Shown: positions 1 to 11,374 of the stretch, piece by piece
Layout: every line of letters starts with the position of its first letter
Position numbering within the stretch: position 1 is the stretch's first letter
Origin: Paraphaeosphaeria minitans
Taxonomy: Eukaryota; Ascomycota; Dothideomycetes; Pleosporales; Didymosphaeriaceae
Direction of reading: 5' to 3'
Length of the DNA stretch: 64,000 bases
Assembly: GCA_015832175.1 (NCBI GenBank)
Contig: WJXW01000004.1
Span: 434,001-498,000 of the forward strand
Position numbers and translations under genes: made by a program
The notes under the pieces: generated by a model
The model's input: only the letters and a program-made list of their open reading frames with translations
Database searches by the model: none
Told to the model about the DNA's origin: nothing

Positions 1-219
1 TAAACTACTATAGTTATATAATTAGGTAAAGCTTAACAAAGATTAGGAAGACTAAACACCTAGTTTATTACTTAAAAAGAAAAAGATAACTTTAAGCTTA
101 CACTAAAGCTTTATATAAATAGTGTTATTACTACACCTAGCTAGCCCTTTAAAGAATTAGATATGGCAGAAATAAATACCTTTATTACTAATAGTACTTT
201 TAAAATCTTATCGTATAAC
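1..219 (+). pseudogene. Ty1/copia pol fragment, 5' part (split by inserted gypsy element)
   Basis: The plus strand reads as a decayed copia polyprotein just upstream of the reverse transcriptase, with the recognisable stretch KINTFITNSTFKILSYN at its end. The frame continues at 8348 with NPNK and then IFNLRLIQEIKGK, so the gypsy element at 220-8342 interrupts one copia gene. In-frame stops are TAA/TAG where Gln codons are expected, which fits RIP. The 5' end lies outside the window. Confidence 0.7.
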
Positions 220-431
220 TATTAGAACCCTGGGTACCTGGCTGGGCGCTAGGATAGTAAGGGCCAGCTGGATACAGGTGGAGATCACCTAATCTAAGGC
301 TATATAGTTCTATTACTAATAGAGTAATCTAGTAGCGATTTGTCTATCCTCTATCCTACATCCTACTATACAATCCACTATTATTTCACATCTAAAGCTA
401 AAGCTATATTGCTCGTGCCTAACTCCTAACA
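220..431 (+). repeat. 5' LTR of the gypsy relic
   Basis: This 212-bp direct repeat matches 8131-8342 over its full length. The differences I could see are mostly C/T or G/A transitions, as RIP would leave. Confidence 0.9.
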
Positions 432-1614
432 TTTAAATCACTTACTATATATACGAGTAGTTTAGTTTTAAAAAGCTTCTACTTGTAATAACTAGGCTAT
501 AATAGTAGACACTTTATAGCTTATATGCTCTCGTATCTAATACTAGGACGCTTAGGAGCCTATAAGAGGGGAATCTTTATATTTAAGCCTATCTCCTATA
601 CTAAGTAAGCTAGAGGACTAGCGTGCTCCTCTTCCTATATATTAAAGTTAGTCTACGCCTAGACGCGCTAGAGAGGGCTAAGTTAGGACACCTTTAGATA
701 TTAAAGATAATTCTTCTAGCACTATCTTTAAATAGCTTAAGAAAGCTAAACAATAGCTTAAAGAAAGAAGGAATATAGCTAAACTTAATAGAATTAACTA
801 GATAAGATAATAATAGGAGGTAAGAGATACTTAAGCCCTATATAAGCCTATAAGAGATCTTACTAAAACGTAGAATCCCCTTAAGATATCTTTATTATAA
901 CCTTTATAAAAGTAGCTGCATAAATATACCTAAAAAGACTAATAGGAGTTTAATTATTAAAGAGATAACTATAAGCTCTATTTCTAGTCCTTAAAGGACT
1001 ACTTTGTAGATAAGGACCTTAAAGTCACTTACGCCCTCTAGTATATATTAGATGTCTACTGTATAGTATAGAAAACTAAAGTTTAAGCCTAGTTATTAAC
1101 AGACCCTAACTAGTTACCTACTTAGGCTAACCTAAAGGATAAGATACTAGAAGCTTTAGGATCTTTTAAAGAAAGGCGCTAGTTAGCGTATAATTAGCTT
1201 AAGAGATGCTAATAGAGACTAAATTAGAGCCTATTAGAGCTATTAGATTATTTATAAAGTTACTAGAAGAAGCTAGGAACAATAGACCTTAAATAATAAA
1301 AGCTAGAATACGTAGGATTACTCCTACCTTCTATTTAATAGTAGCTATAAGTAATCCCCTTAGGGCTCTAAGTTATAGTTATAGATATTAAACTTTAGGC
1401 TTTAATTATTTATTAAATAGATAAGCTAAATTAAAGATTCTTAGCTCCTAACCTACACTTAAAGGGTGTGGAACATTAACGCCTAGAGTAACTAGATTCT
1501 AGAGGGGACGAAAAACCCTAAAAGGCAGTTAAGAGACTAAAAAAGTAGGGTAATAGCACTAAAAGTCTTAAGTTAGCACTATCTAGCACTAGACTACTAG
1601 TAACTAATACTTCT

Positions 1615-1656
1615 TACTAGCATTATAAAAGGCTAGGCTACTTAAGACCTAATTAC
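1615..1656 (+). pseudogene. Decayed gag zinc knuckle
   Basis: The frame reads Y-*-H-Y-K-R-L-G-Y-L-R-P-N-Y. The spacing is exactly that of a CX2CX4HX4C retroviral-type zinc knuckle. All three Cys codons and the His codon now read Tyr (TAC/TAT), each explained by a single G-to-A or C-to-T transition. It lies between the 5' LTR and the protease/RT region, where gag ends. Confidence 0.65.
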
Positions 1657-1839
1657 CCTATTCTAGATAAGCTAGCTGCACCTAGAACCTAAAATACCTA
1701 GTCTATATATAATAGGGAATAGAGTGTAGGAAAAGGTAGGGGATAAAAGGAGTAGTAGCTACTCTTACCGCCTATATATTAATAGTTATAAGGCACCTTA
1801 ACAAAGTCCTAAAGGTAAAATAGTTAGGATCTCCTTTTA

Positions 1840-4800
1840 ACTAGCTTTATGCCTAGCTAAGGGGAATACTTATTCTCTTAGCTAGAGTTAAAAAGAATAC
1901 TATTAACGCCTTAGTAAATTCTGCTTTAGTATTAAACCTCCTTTTACTATAAAAGGCGAAAGAGTAGGGGGTTAACGTTAAACTATTAATAGGGTTGCCC
2001 GCCTAGATAGCAAATAGGTCTAATATTAAGGTTTATAGCATAATAGTGCTATCTATAGAACTTAAAAACTTATATAGGCGAAAGTAATAATAGAAAGTAC
2101 CCTATATAGTTACTAACCTTATAGGTTATAATATCCTCCTAGGTTTACCTTAGTTTAATTAAGTAAACCTAAAGGTAAATATTATAACCTAACGTGTGCT
2201 ATTTTAGAGACGCGACACTAGAGAAGTACTAGTTTACTAAAAAATTATAGTAGAAGACACTAAGTAGTTTAATTATACTATATAAGACCCTTATGTCTCT
2301 ATGTACGCGTGTATAGTATCTAATATAGATATACTAGCACTATTTAGCGCAGATAGGAATAGAATAGCAGAAATACTATCCTATTACTCTAATCTTACTA
2401 ATATAGCCTTAAATAAGTACTATAAGGACCTTGCTGCTTATACTAACCACAATTTGCAAATTAATTTAGTAGAAGGTAGCGTACCTTTACATTACCCTAT
2501 ATATAACCTCTTTATGGTTAAGTTAGAGACATTAAGGAAGTACGTTAAGGAGTATTTAGCTAGAGGGTGGATTTGCTATTTAAAATCCCTAGCTAGTGCC
2601 CCTATGCTCTTTACAAAGAAGAAAGATAGCACCTTACGCCTATGTGTAGATTATTAAGGTCTTAATAAGATTATAATTAAAAATTACAGAGCTCTCCTAC
2701 TAATTACTAAATCTCTAGACTAACTAAAACAAGCTAAGATATTTATAAAGCTTAACTTAAAAGAAGCGTACTATTAAGTTTATATTATAAAAGGAGATAA
2801 GTGGAAAACTGCTTTCTACATAAAATATAGCCATTTTAAATATATAGTAATGCCCTTTAGCCTTACTAACGCACCAGCCTAGTTCTAGGGCCTAATTACC
2901 TAGATACTAACTAGCCTAATTAATATTACCTATGTTATATACCTAGATAACATATTAATCTTCTCTAATACACTAAAGGAACATAAGGCCTATATAAGAG
3001 AAATTCTAGAAAGGCTGCGCCAAGCAAAGCTCTTTATTAACCTAAAGAAGTGTAAATAGCACACTACTACTATAGAGTACCTTAGGTTTATTATTTCTCT
3101 AGAAAGGCTTACAATTAACCTAAATTAGGTTAATGTAATATAATTATAGCTAAAACTAACCTATATACGTAATATACGCGTCTTTATTAGCTTTATAAAC
3201 TATTATAGACAGTTTATTACTAATTTCTCCTAAATAGCGCTACCTCTTACTAGTTTAACTAAGAAAGCGCTAAATAGCGCTAGGTAGAGGCTAGCGATGC
3301 AAAGAGTGGAGAGCGTAGCCTTAGATATTAGGCTAGAAGGCACTAAAGCCTTCTAAACGCTAAAAGATATATTTCTTAAAGTGCCTATACTAGTGCACTT
3401 TAAGTATAAACGATAGACACGTCTTAAGACTAACACCTTAGATAGAGTAATTAGTGCTATTTATAGCTAACTTATGCCTAAAGGCAACAAGCTAGGCTTA
3501 TAGCGACTAATTAACTTCTTTTTAAGGAAATTAAGCACTACGCAGTACCACTATAATACTTATAATAAGGAACTCCTCGCTATTATTAAGTTAGTTAAAC
3601 ACTAGCGTTAATACCTTTAAGGTTAACACTTTAAGGTCTTAATAGATTATTATAACCTTTAATAGTTTATAGAGACTAAGACGCTTATATTATATTATAT
3701 CTAGTTATACCTCACCCTAAGTAAGTATAACTTTATTATAACTTATAGGGTAGGATTAATAAATCTAGTAAACAGCCTATTAAGGCGCCCAGACTACATG
3801 CTTAGCACCTAGGATACTAAGCAGAAGAATAATAAAGCCTTTATTAAGCCTTTAGCTAATCTATTATTAGAAAGGTAAGGCAGATACGCTCTAGTCTCTA
3901 CTATCTCTACCTATTCTAGGAACTAGATAGGATAGGGCAATAAGCCCTATTAAGAGACTAACCCCTCTAGAAGTTGGATAAGACAGGCCAATAGGCCCTA
4001 TAGAGATACCTATTACTTTAAGAGGTTAGATAAGGGCAGTCTTAGTAATTACCTCTCCCTAGAGGACTAAGAGGCTATTAAATCTAAAAATTTAAACTTA
4101 TTAGATAATAAGGTTAATAAGTTAGTATAATCTAGTCTAAGTGGCCGCAGCTTAGGACTAACTAGCCTAGTATAGCTTAAGTCTCCCTTAAAGCGCACGA
4201 AAGCTATTAAGAGCTACTATAATAGCCCTCTCTTAGGATATTTTAGTGTAACTTAGACGCTTAAGCGCGTTTAACAGAAGTTTTACTAGACTAGTATAAA
4301 TAAGGAGGTTACTAACTATGTTTATAACTATAAGTAGTGCTAACAGGTAACCTATAAAAGACATAAGCCTTATAGTCTTTTATAGCAGCTTTCTATCCCA
4401 GATTATTTATAGTAGCACGTAATAATAGACTTTATTACTAATCTACCCCTAAGTCGCTTTTTAGGACTAATATATAACGCTATCTTAGTAATTATTAATT
4501 GATTTTCTAAGATGGCTTATTATATACTAGCCTAGATAGATTAGGATAGCACTAACCTAGCTTAGGCTTAGATTTGTAAGGTTATTAGACTTTATAGTAA
4601 TTTAGAAAGTATTCTCTTAGACAGAGGACTAGTAATAAAAGTAAAACACTAGGATACTTTCTATTATTACCTAAACTTAAGGAGGGTTTTAACCTTAGCT
4701 TTTCACCCTTAGACTAACAGGCAAACAGAACGCTAGAACTAAACACTAGAATAATACTTACAAATCTTCTGCTTCCTAGAGTAAGATAATTAGGCAATAT

Positions 4801-5490
4801 AGATCTCTCTAGTAGAATATATGTATAATAACAGTAAACATTTAGTAATAGGGTACACACTGTACTAAGTGTACTTTAGATATAATCCCTCTAACCTAAC
4901 CTAGCCTAATATGCCACTAGGTAGCAGGGAAAGCCTAAAGGGCTACTAAATAGTGTTAAGATTAATAGAAATACACGCAAATGTAAGAAAAAAGCTATAG
5001 GTAGTATAGAAGTACTAAAAATCTATCTCTAATAAGAAGAGAACCCCTTTGCAACTTAATAAAGGTAATAAGGTATAGGTTTTAAGTAGGAATCTAAAGT
5101 CTACACAACTAAACAAGAAGATAGACTAGAAATTCCTAGGCCCTAAAATAGTAGATAAGTGTATTAGCTCTCTACCCACAGCCTACTAAGTAAACCTACC
5201 TAAATTAGATAAGGTTTATCTAGTGTTCTATCCTTCCCTACTAGAACTATACAAATTACGTAGGAAACTACCCCACTAATAACTACTAATTAAAGACATA
5301 TTACGCCAATATAGCGATAATGTGTACAAAGTGGACTATATTGTTAATAGATAATAAAATAAGTTAGAATAATAGGAATACCTTATTAAATAGAGTAGAT
5401 ATAATCTAGAAGAAAACCCTTAGGAACCTACTATATTAATTAGCGGAAATGCGCTTAAAGAGTTCTAGAAAAAGCTTAAGATATCCCTAA
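1840..5490 (+). pseudogene. Decayed gypsy pol: protease, RT, RNase H, integrase, chromodomain
   Basis: The reverse transcriptase is clear. LFTKKKDSTLRLCVDY ends at about 2656 and is followed by LNKIIIKN, then KLNLKEAYY and [10 protein letters not shown]. The YLDN at 2940-2951 replaces the catalytic YLDD, with Asp now Asn by G-to-A. RNase H-like and integrase-like sequence follows between about 3,300 and 4,900. A chromodomain-like stretch (VDYIVNR and YLIK then NLEENP) lies at about 5,330-5,430. One open stretch of 118 codons survives at 2301-2657. Elsewhere Gln and Trp codons have become TAA/TAG. Domain limits are approximate. Confidence 0.8.
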
Positions 5491-6149
5491 GAAGGTTAAC
5501 AACTACACTTCTAGAGTTAAAAAAAAAGGTTGTAGGCGACCTCCTTTAAAGGGGAAAATTAGCGAACGCTAAGAACTTATATAAAAAGGTTAGTTTAAGT
5601 TAGACCTACCTAGCACAAAATATCCTAATTTAGTATAATATGCAAACATTAACTTACAATTAGATACTATAGACCCTTTTATCCTTTTAAAAACCCCACG
5701 TGTCTCCTACAGGGAGTTTGGTAGATAGTTAGCTAGTTAGGCAGGGTGTTTTAATAGGTATAGGAATACTAATTAGTATATGCGACACCCTTTAAAATTA
5801 GTAAAGGACAAGGATAATATTAGTAACATCGCAATTCTAGCACAATTTAGTACATATTAGTACAATTTAGTATAATCTAGATTAAATTATATTATTATAA
5901 AGTAGAAAGCCTCTTATTGCCTAAAACGGGGTTAATAACTAACTAAAATAGGAACCTACGTTAAAATGTCGCCTATTTATAGGTAATAGCCTAAAAAGCT
6001 AGGCAAATGTGCTATTTAAAATTAACTAACGCTAGATTATTACTATTATTACTAAATTCTACTATTATATTCCTATTCACACTAATTTATACTATACTGT
6101 GCCGTATTGTGCCTATTTAGGCTGTGTAGTGCTGTATTACGTCCTTATT

Positions 6150-7138
6150 TAAATAATTAATTCTAATAACTCTTATTAGAGCTGATTTAAGTCGCTAGGC
6201 CCTTAGTATAGAAAGAAGTTATAAAATAGTAATTAAAGTACGCCAACTTCTCTATATTAGTACTATTAACGGGTAGGAAGTCCGCTAGGGGCTTAGAAAT
6301 AGCAGATAAGTTTAGGTTATACCTTCTTACGCTATAACGCACTAAAGTAGGAGTAGCTAGCGTAGATATAACTTTAGCGTTCCTATAAGTAGCTTCTAGT
6401 TAGGCTTTAGTATTAGCTACAGTAGTTTCTACTAAAGAGATATTAAGGCTAGTTAGGACAGTTGCGTAGGGATAGCTAGGGACTTATTGCGCTAGTTAGT
6501 GCTAACTTACTCTAAATAGTACTATAGTATATTTATACTAGAGCCTTAGCCTTATATAGAAAGATCGCTTTATCTTCTAACTCTATTTTACACTTAATAC
6601 AACAAGCCTTAGCCTTAAGCGCCTTTCTAGAGCGAGAACAACTATATAAAAGTATACTAGAATTAGCGCACTTGTCTTTAAGTATAAAGGCCCTATTATA
6701 GGCCTAGAACTTCTTAGCGTACCTACGTAAGTCCCTATATACTAATTAGCGCTAATTTGTGCTAAATTGCACTAAATAGTACTTATACTTATTTAGCTCT
6801 ACTATAATACATATAGCTATAGCTATTACTCTCTTATTAGCTTCTATCTTTAGCTTCTACACTTTAAGGAGCGCGTTCTCCTTATTCTATAATAAAAGGG
6901 CGATAGGTTTAGCTATAAGTTATAATTAGCCTTTAGTAAGATTAGCTAGAGCCGCAATATACTTTAGGTCCTTACACTAGATCTTATACTCCTCTTTAGC
7001 AGCTTTATAAGATACTTAGGCTGTAGTATTAGCTTCCTTAGATACTGCGACTAAGGCTTAGATATCTATTCCTAGGATAGACCTAAGACAGACTTTAAGG
7101 GTCTTAAGGAGCCTAAGTACCTTAAATAGGGGCTATAT
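6150..7138 (-). pseudogene. Decayed antisense ORF in the tail of the gypsy relic, unknown function
   Basis: On the minus strand from 7138 down to about 6540 one frame stays largely open. Its stops are only TAA/TAG and sit where CAA/CAG is plausible. It reads as Lys/Ala/Leu-rich helical protein (for example KVLRLLKTLKVCLRSILGID and ENALLKV). A basic Cys-containing segment follows (KDKCANSSILLYSCSRSRK, then CCIKCKIELEDKA). A second open stretch continues in a shifted frame at about 6465-6150. I do not recognise the family. The position is between chromodomain and 3' LTR, opposite to gag-pol. Confidence 0.5.
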
Positions 7139-8130
7139 ACGCCTATTAGAACCTAATAGTGCTAAATAGCGCTAAATAACGCTAGAAAGTAACTTACTAT
7201 AAAGCATAAGGTACCTTTATCTAAATAATTATTACACTTTTTATAGTAGTAACCTTTAAATTATAATAATTCCTATTTATTATTATTTAGGTCTATTACG
7301 CATATAGTGTCTAATTCTACGACACTACGCTCTACTATAATTCTAATATATCTAATATATAGTATTTTAGTATAAAGTCTATTAGTCTTAATTACATTAA
7401 TATAATAGTCGCGAAGAGAGCGCTTCTTAGGTAAAGCTATTATAATTTACAATAATTAGTACTAATTTATACTAATTAGTGCTAACTAATACTAATTGTT
7501 GCCTATTAGTGCTAATTAGTGTTAATAATTATTAAAGATATATAAAAAGTGTTAAATATATACTAAAAAGGTACAACGTGCGACTCTTTAGTATAGTTAG
7601 TGCTAAGTTGCGCTAGAATGCGCTAATCTAAGGGCCGCATAATATCACTTACTATAAGAAAATATAAGTAAAAAACAGGTCTAAGAGCCCTAGGCAATAG
7701 GATAACTACCCTACTACTAAGACGCTAGTTGCTAGCGTAGTTACGTGCCACACTAGCGCAGATAGTAATATCTTGCCTTACCTAGGTAAAAATAGTTATA
7801 ATCTAACATAAGGGGCGCCTAAGTGCCGCATAAATCTATTATAATAGTTTAGGCACTATCTAGAACAAAATAGTATAAATAGGAATAAACTAAAATATAA
7901 TCCTCCTTATTGTCTACAATTAAGCTATCTTAGAAATAGTAGAACCTTTTAGATCCTCTAATATTAGGCTTACTACTAAGTTTAAGAAGTAGAGATAGTT
8001 AAAGACCTACGCTAACTACTAGGTGCTAGTAGAGCTAGTTAGTGCTAATAAAGAACTAATAGTAATAAATAGTAAAGGGACTTACTAAATGCTTTACTTT
8101 TAGAATAAGAGATCCCTTAAAGGGCGATAA

Positions 8131-8342
8131 TATTAGAACCCTAGATACCTAGCTAGGCGCTAGGATAGTAAGGGCCAGCTAGATATAGGTGGAGATTACC
8201 TAATCTAAGGCTATATAGTTCTATCGCTAACAAAGTAATCTCGCAGCGATTCGTCTATCCTCTATCCTACATCCTACTATACAATCCACTATTGTTTCAC
8301 ATTTAAAGCTAAAGCTACATTGCTTATACCCAACTCCTAATA
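8131..8342 (+). repeat. 3' LTR of the gypsy relic
   Basis: This is the second 212-bp copy of the LTR at 220-431. It is preceded by a polypurine-like run (8119-8130) and followed by the ACAAC target duplication. Confidence 0.9.
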
Positions 8343-9835
8343 ACAACCCTAATAAATAATCTAGCTATATCTTTAACCTACGTCTTATACAAGAGATTAA
8401 AGGCAAGACAACCTAACTATATAAGAAATTAAGACTTGTCTTTACTAGCCATTTAAATAAAGAAAAAGAGGAGATCTTTATATAATTCCCTACTATCTAG
8501 CGTATAAGCTAGAGGTTACTGTTAGCTCTTTCTATAACACTAATTTAGTTATATAATATACACATTAAGCTTAAGGATATTACTTAGGCCTATATACAGT
8601 CTACTAATAAACTCCTTCGCACATTATACGCCTAACTACTAGTAGAAATACGCGATTTCTTCCCACTAAATATAATTCTATAAGTTGTACGACTTCTATA
8701 TAGCGTAGCAGAATTAGGTCTCTACTAGTTTAAGACATACTATAACTACTATAAAGAGAAACTAAGGATATATGTGTTAACGTACAACCTATACCTACTT
8801 ATTATAGATAAAGGACCTAAGATATTTAGTATTACTAGACTCTAGACTAATAACACCCTTAGTATAGTTATAAAAAGCTTTATATAATAAGAAGAAGAGT
8901 AGCTCTATACTATAAAGTTTTATATAAAGGATAAAAGCGTCTTAATATAAAATAGAGTAATTAAGTTTAATAAAGGCAAAATCTAACTTATCTAAAGTGT
9001 TATTACCCTAGAATAGAAGGGATAGGCTAAAAGCCTTCGCATAATTAATCCCTAGAACAAAGACGCTATACACTAATATATTATATAATAAGCAAGACGT
9101 GTATATATCTCTTTAGTTTACTAACTAGAAGCAACATTTAACCTGTCTATTACTACGCAAATAATAGTACTAACAGAAGAAGATATTAAGGCACTAAATA
9201 TATATTTAAACTAGTAAATTTAGAATGCATAAAGAGGACTAAAATTTATTCTACTTAATCTAGGTCGTATAAAGCTATTTATCTTTATAAATAGCTCTTT
9301 TACTAATAATAGAGACCTAAGCTCACAGCTTGGCTTTATTATTATACTAGCAGAGGAATATCACATAATAACTTAGGACTTTAAAATCTATAGTAATATT
9401 ATCTACTAGAACTTAGTAAAGTGTAAAAGAGTAACTAGAAGTGTTCTAGTAAGCAAATTATATAGTCTAGTAAATAGTTTTAATAATATAATTACATTAA
9501 GCATAACACTTTAATAGATTATATAAACACTTTAAATCCCCCTAATTCCTATTATAGTTTATACTAACTCGAAATCCCTATATAAATGCCTTATACGACT
9601 AGGCACTATAAACGAAAAACGCCTTATAATTAACATTATGTTAATTAGGGAGTTATACAAAAAATAAGAAATTATAGAAATTAGGTAAATTAATACCAAA
9701 GACAATCCTACTAATACTTATATAAAGAAAGCACCTAACTAGGCACTCTAAACACTAATCTTAATAAATAAACTATACATTACTATTAAGGCTTTAGTAG
9801 ACAGAATTAATAAGGACTATACAATAGAGTAACTA
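8343..9835 (+). pseudogene. Ty1/copia pol fragment: reverse transcriptase and RNase H
   Basis: This continues the frame broken at 219. Recognisable copia motifs in order are IFNLRLIQEIKGK, LVFTSHLNKEKEEI, the RT core (KLKDIT then AYIQSTNKLL) and a catalytic site reading TNNTL at 8846-8860, where copia RTs have TDDTL. The C-terminal RNase H carries IVYTNSKSLYKCL, EKRLIINIMLIRELY and EIIEIR then NTKDNPTNTYIKK. Both catalytic Asp codons have become Asn by G-to-A. Stops are TAA/TAG. No flanking copia LTR was identified. Confidence 0.8.
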
Positions 9836-11374
9836 CTCTACTATATAATATTTCTTTTATTATTTCACTTACTATTTTAAAAAAAAAAAAAAAAAAATTT
9901 CTTTTTCTATCTAACTTGCTACAACTTCGTACAGACATATTTATTTTTAGGCTATATAAGCCCTACTACTAATTTAACATTATAGTTTTATTATAAAAAA
10001 GGGAACACATTATAGGAGATCGTATAAAGATATTAAAGAACATATTTTCTATATTAATAATTTAGATATCTTAAGACTAGGCCTACTCACTCCTTCGTGC
10101 GACAAAGACATTTACCCCCCCCCCTTATACACAACGCTTATAACAAGCACTATATAACTTCTACACGTAGGTACTACATAATCTAGACTTATAACCTAGG
10201 ATTGCATAATAATTTAGGAACACCTAATTACTAGTATTAGTAGTGCTATATAAGTAAGTATAAGACTTATTTTAAACTTAGCTATATAACTAGATAAGCA
10301 CTACTTACTAATATCCTTTATATTATACAACGTAAGTAGCCTACTACTAGAAGTTTATACTAACTAGGATTTACATAATAATGTCCTAAAAGGGCATCTA
10401 GGCTACCCTAGCCTCTTTATCCTACACCTGTTAGCATTATATAATAAAAATAAAGATACTCTAGAGAATTTGTTATACGTCTACCGCTAGACTCTATATA
10501 AAGGCCCTTATACTAGGCAAACTAGTGGGGAGGTTAACCTAAATACGTAATCTAGTCTAGCCTATAATAACTAGTATAAAGACACTAGCAGCAAGAACAC
10601 TAGCGCCTAATAGACTAATAGTGTTATTAGCTATTATATAATAGTAAGTGTGTGTGTATATGTGTATATATGTCTTGTTAAAAATTAGTATTATACAAAA
10701 AAGCTATATATATTTACTAGTAACAGAGCACTAGCTACTAGACACTAGGACACTAAAAAAAATAAGGCAAGAAGGGAGGAAGGTACATATATATTAAAGT
10801 GGGATAAAGAAGAGAGGGTTTAGGGGAGCTAGGAAATATCTTTTTATACCTACTTACTAAAACCTAGCGCTAAGCATTATATTACTTAACACCCTACCTT
10901 CTGTTTACGCATAAGGCACATGCCTAAAAAGAGCCTTATTATATAATGCGGCTCTGCTACTATATAAAGGGGTAGGGTAAAAACTAAGTAAGTTAGCTAT
11001 TACTACCTATTTGCATAAGAGTAGGTGTAAATAGGACCTCTACTACATAGTAACACTACACCTACCTCATAACCTATTCTAATAGGGGAAGGCCAACTAT
11101 ATAGATAGAAAAGGATACAAAAGGGAAAGTGTACAATAGATATAAGCTATTATATAAAAGAAAAGTTGCTAGTGTCTATATAGTTTATTATATAAATAGC
11201 ACTAAGTAAAATAGGGGCCTACCTACCTATAAGGACCCGCATAAGGACCCACTACTTAGGTCAGCGCCAAGAGGCAGAGACTTTATAAGGTCCTTAGTGC
11301 CCCTTTGTACAATAGACTAGACATAATTAATTAAACCTACTTCTTACTCTTTGCACGATAGTATACTATTAACC
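9836..11374. other. AT-rich RIP-type sequence without a recognisable gene
   Basis: The stretch contains a run of about 19 A (near 9878-9897), a C10 run near 10,116, and a short TG/TA-rich microsatellite near 10,648-10,670. It probably holds copia 3' sequence and the truncated 5' side of the next gypsy relic. I saw no convincing domain or paired LTR in it. Confidence 0.5.

Larger units (their letters stand above)
220..8342 (+). mobile_element. RIP-decayed Ty3/gypsy chromovirus-type LTR retrotransposon, full length
   Basis: The element is 8,123 bp with two 212-bp direct LTRs (220-431 and 8131-8342). These begin TATTAGAACCC (originally probably TGTTAG) and end CTAACA/CTAATA. It is flanked by ATAAC (215-219) and ACAAC (8343-8347), a 5-bp target duplication differing by one C-to-T change. 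Inside, in order, are a decayed zinc knuckle, protease-like region, reverse transcriptase, RNase H, integrase and chromodomain. A roughly 2.6-kb tail then carries an antisense frame. A purine run, AAAGGGCGATAA, sits directly before the 3' LTR like a polypurine tract. Stops throughout make it non-autonomous. Confidence 0.88.
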
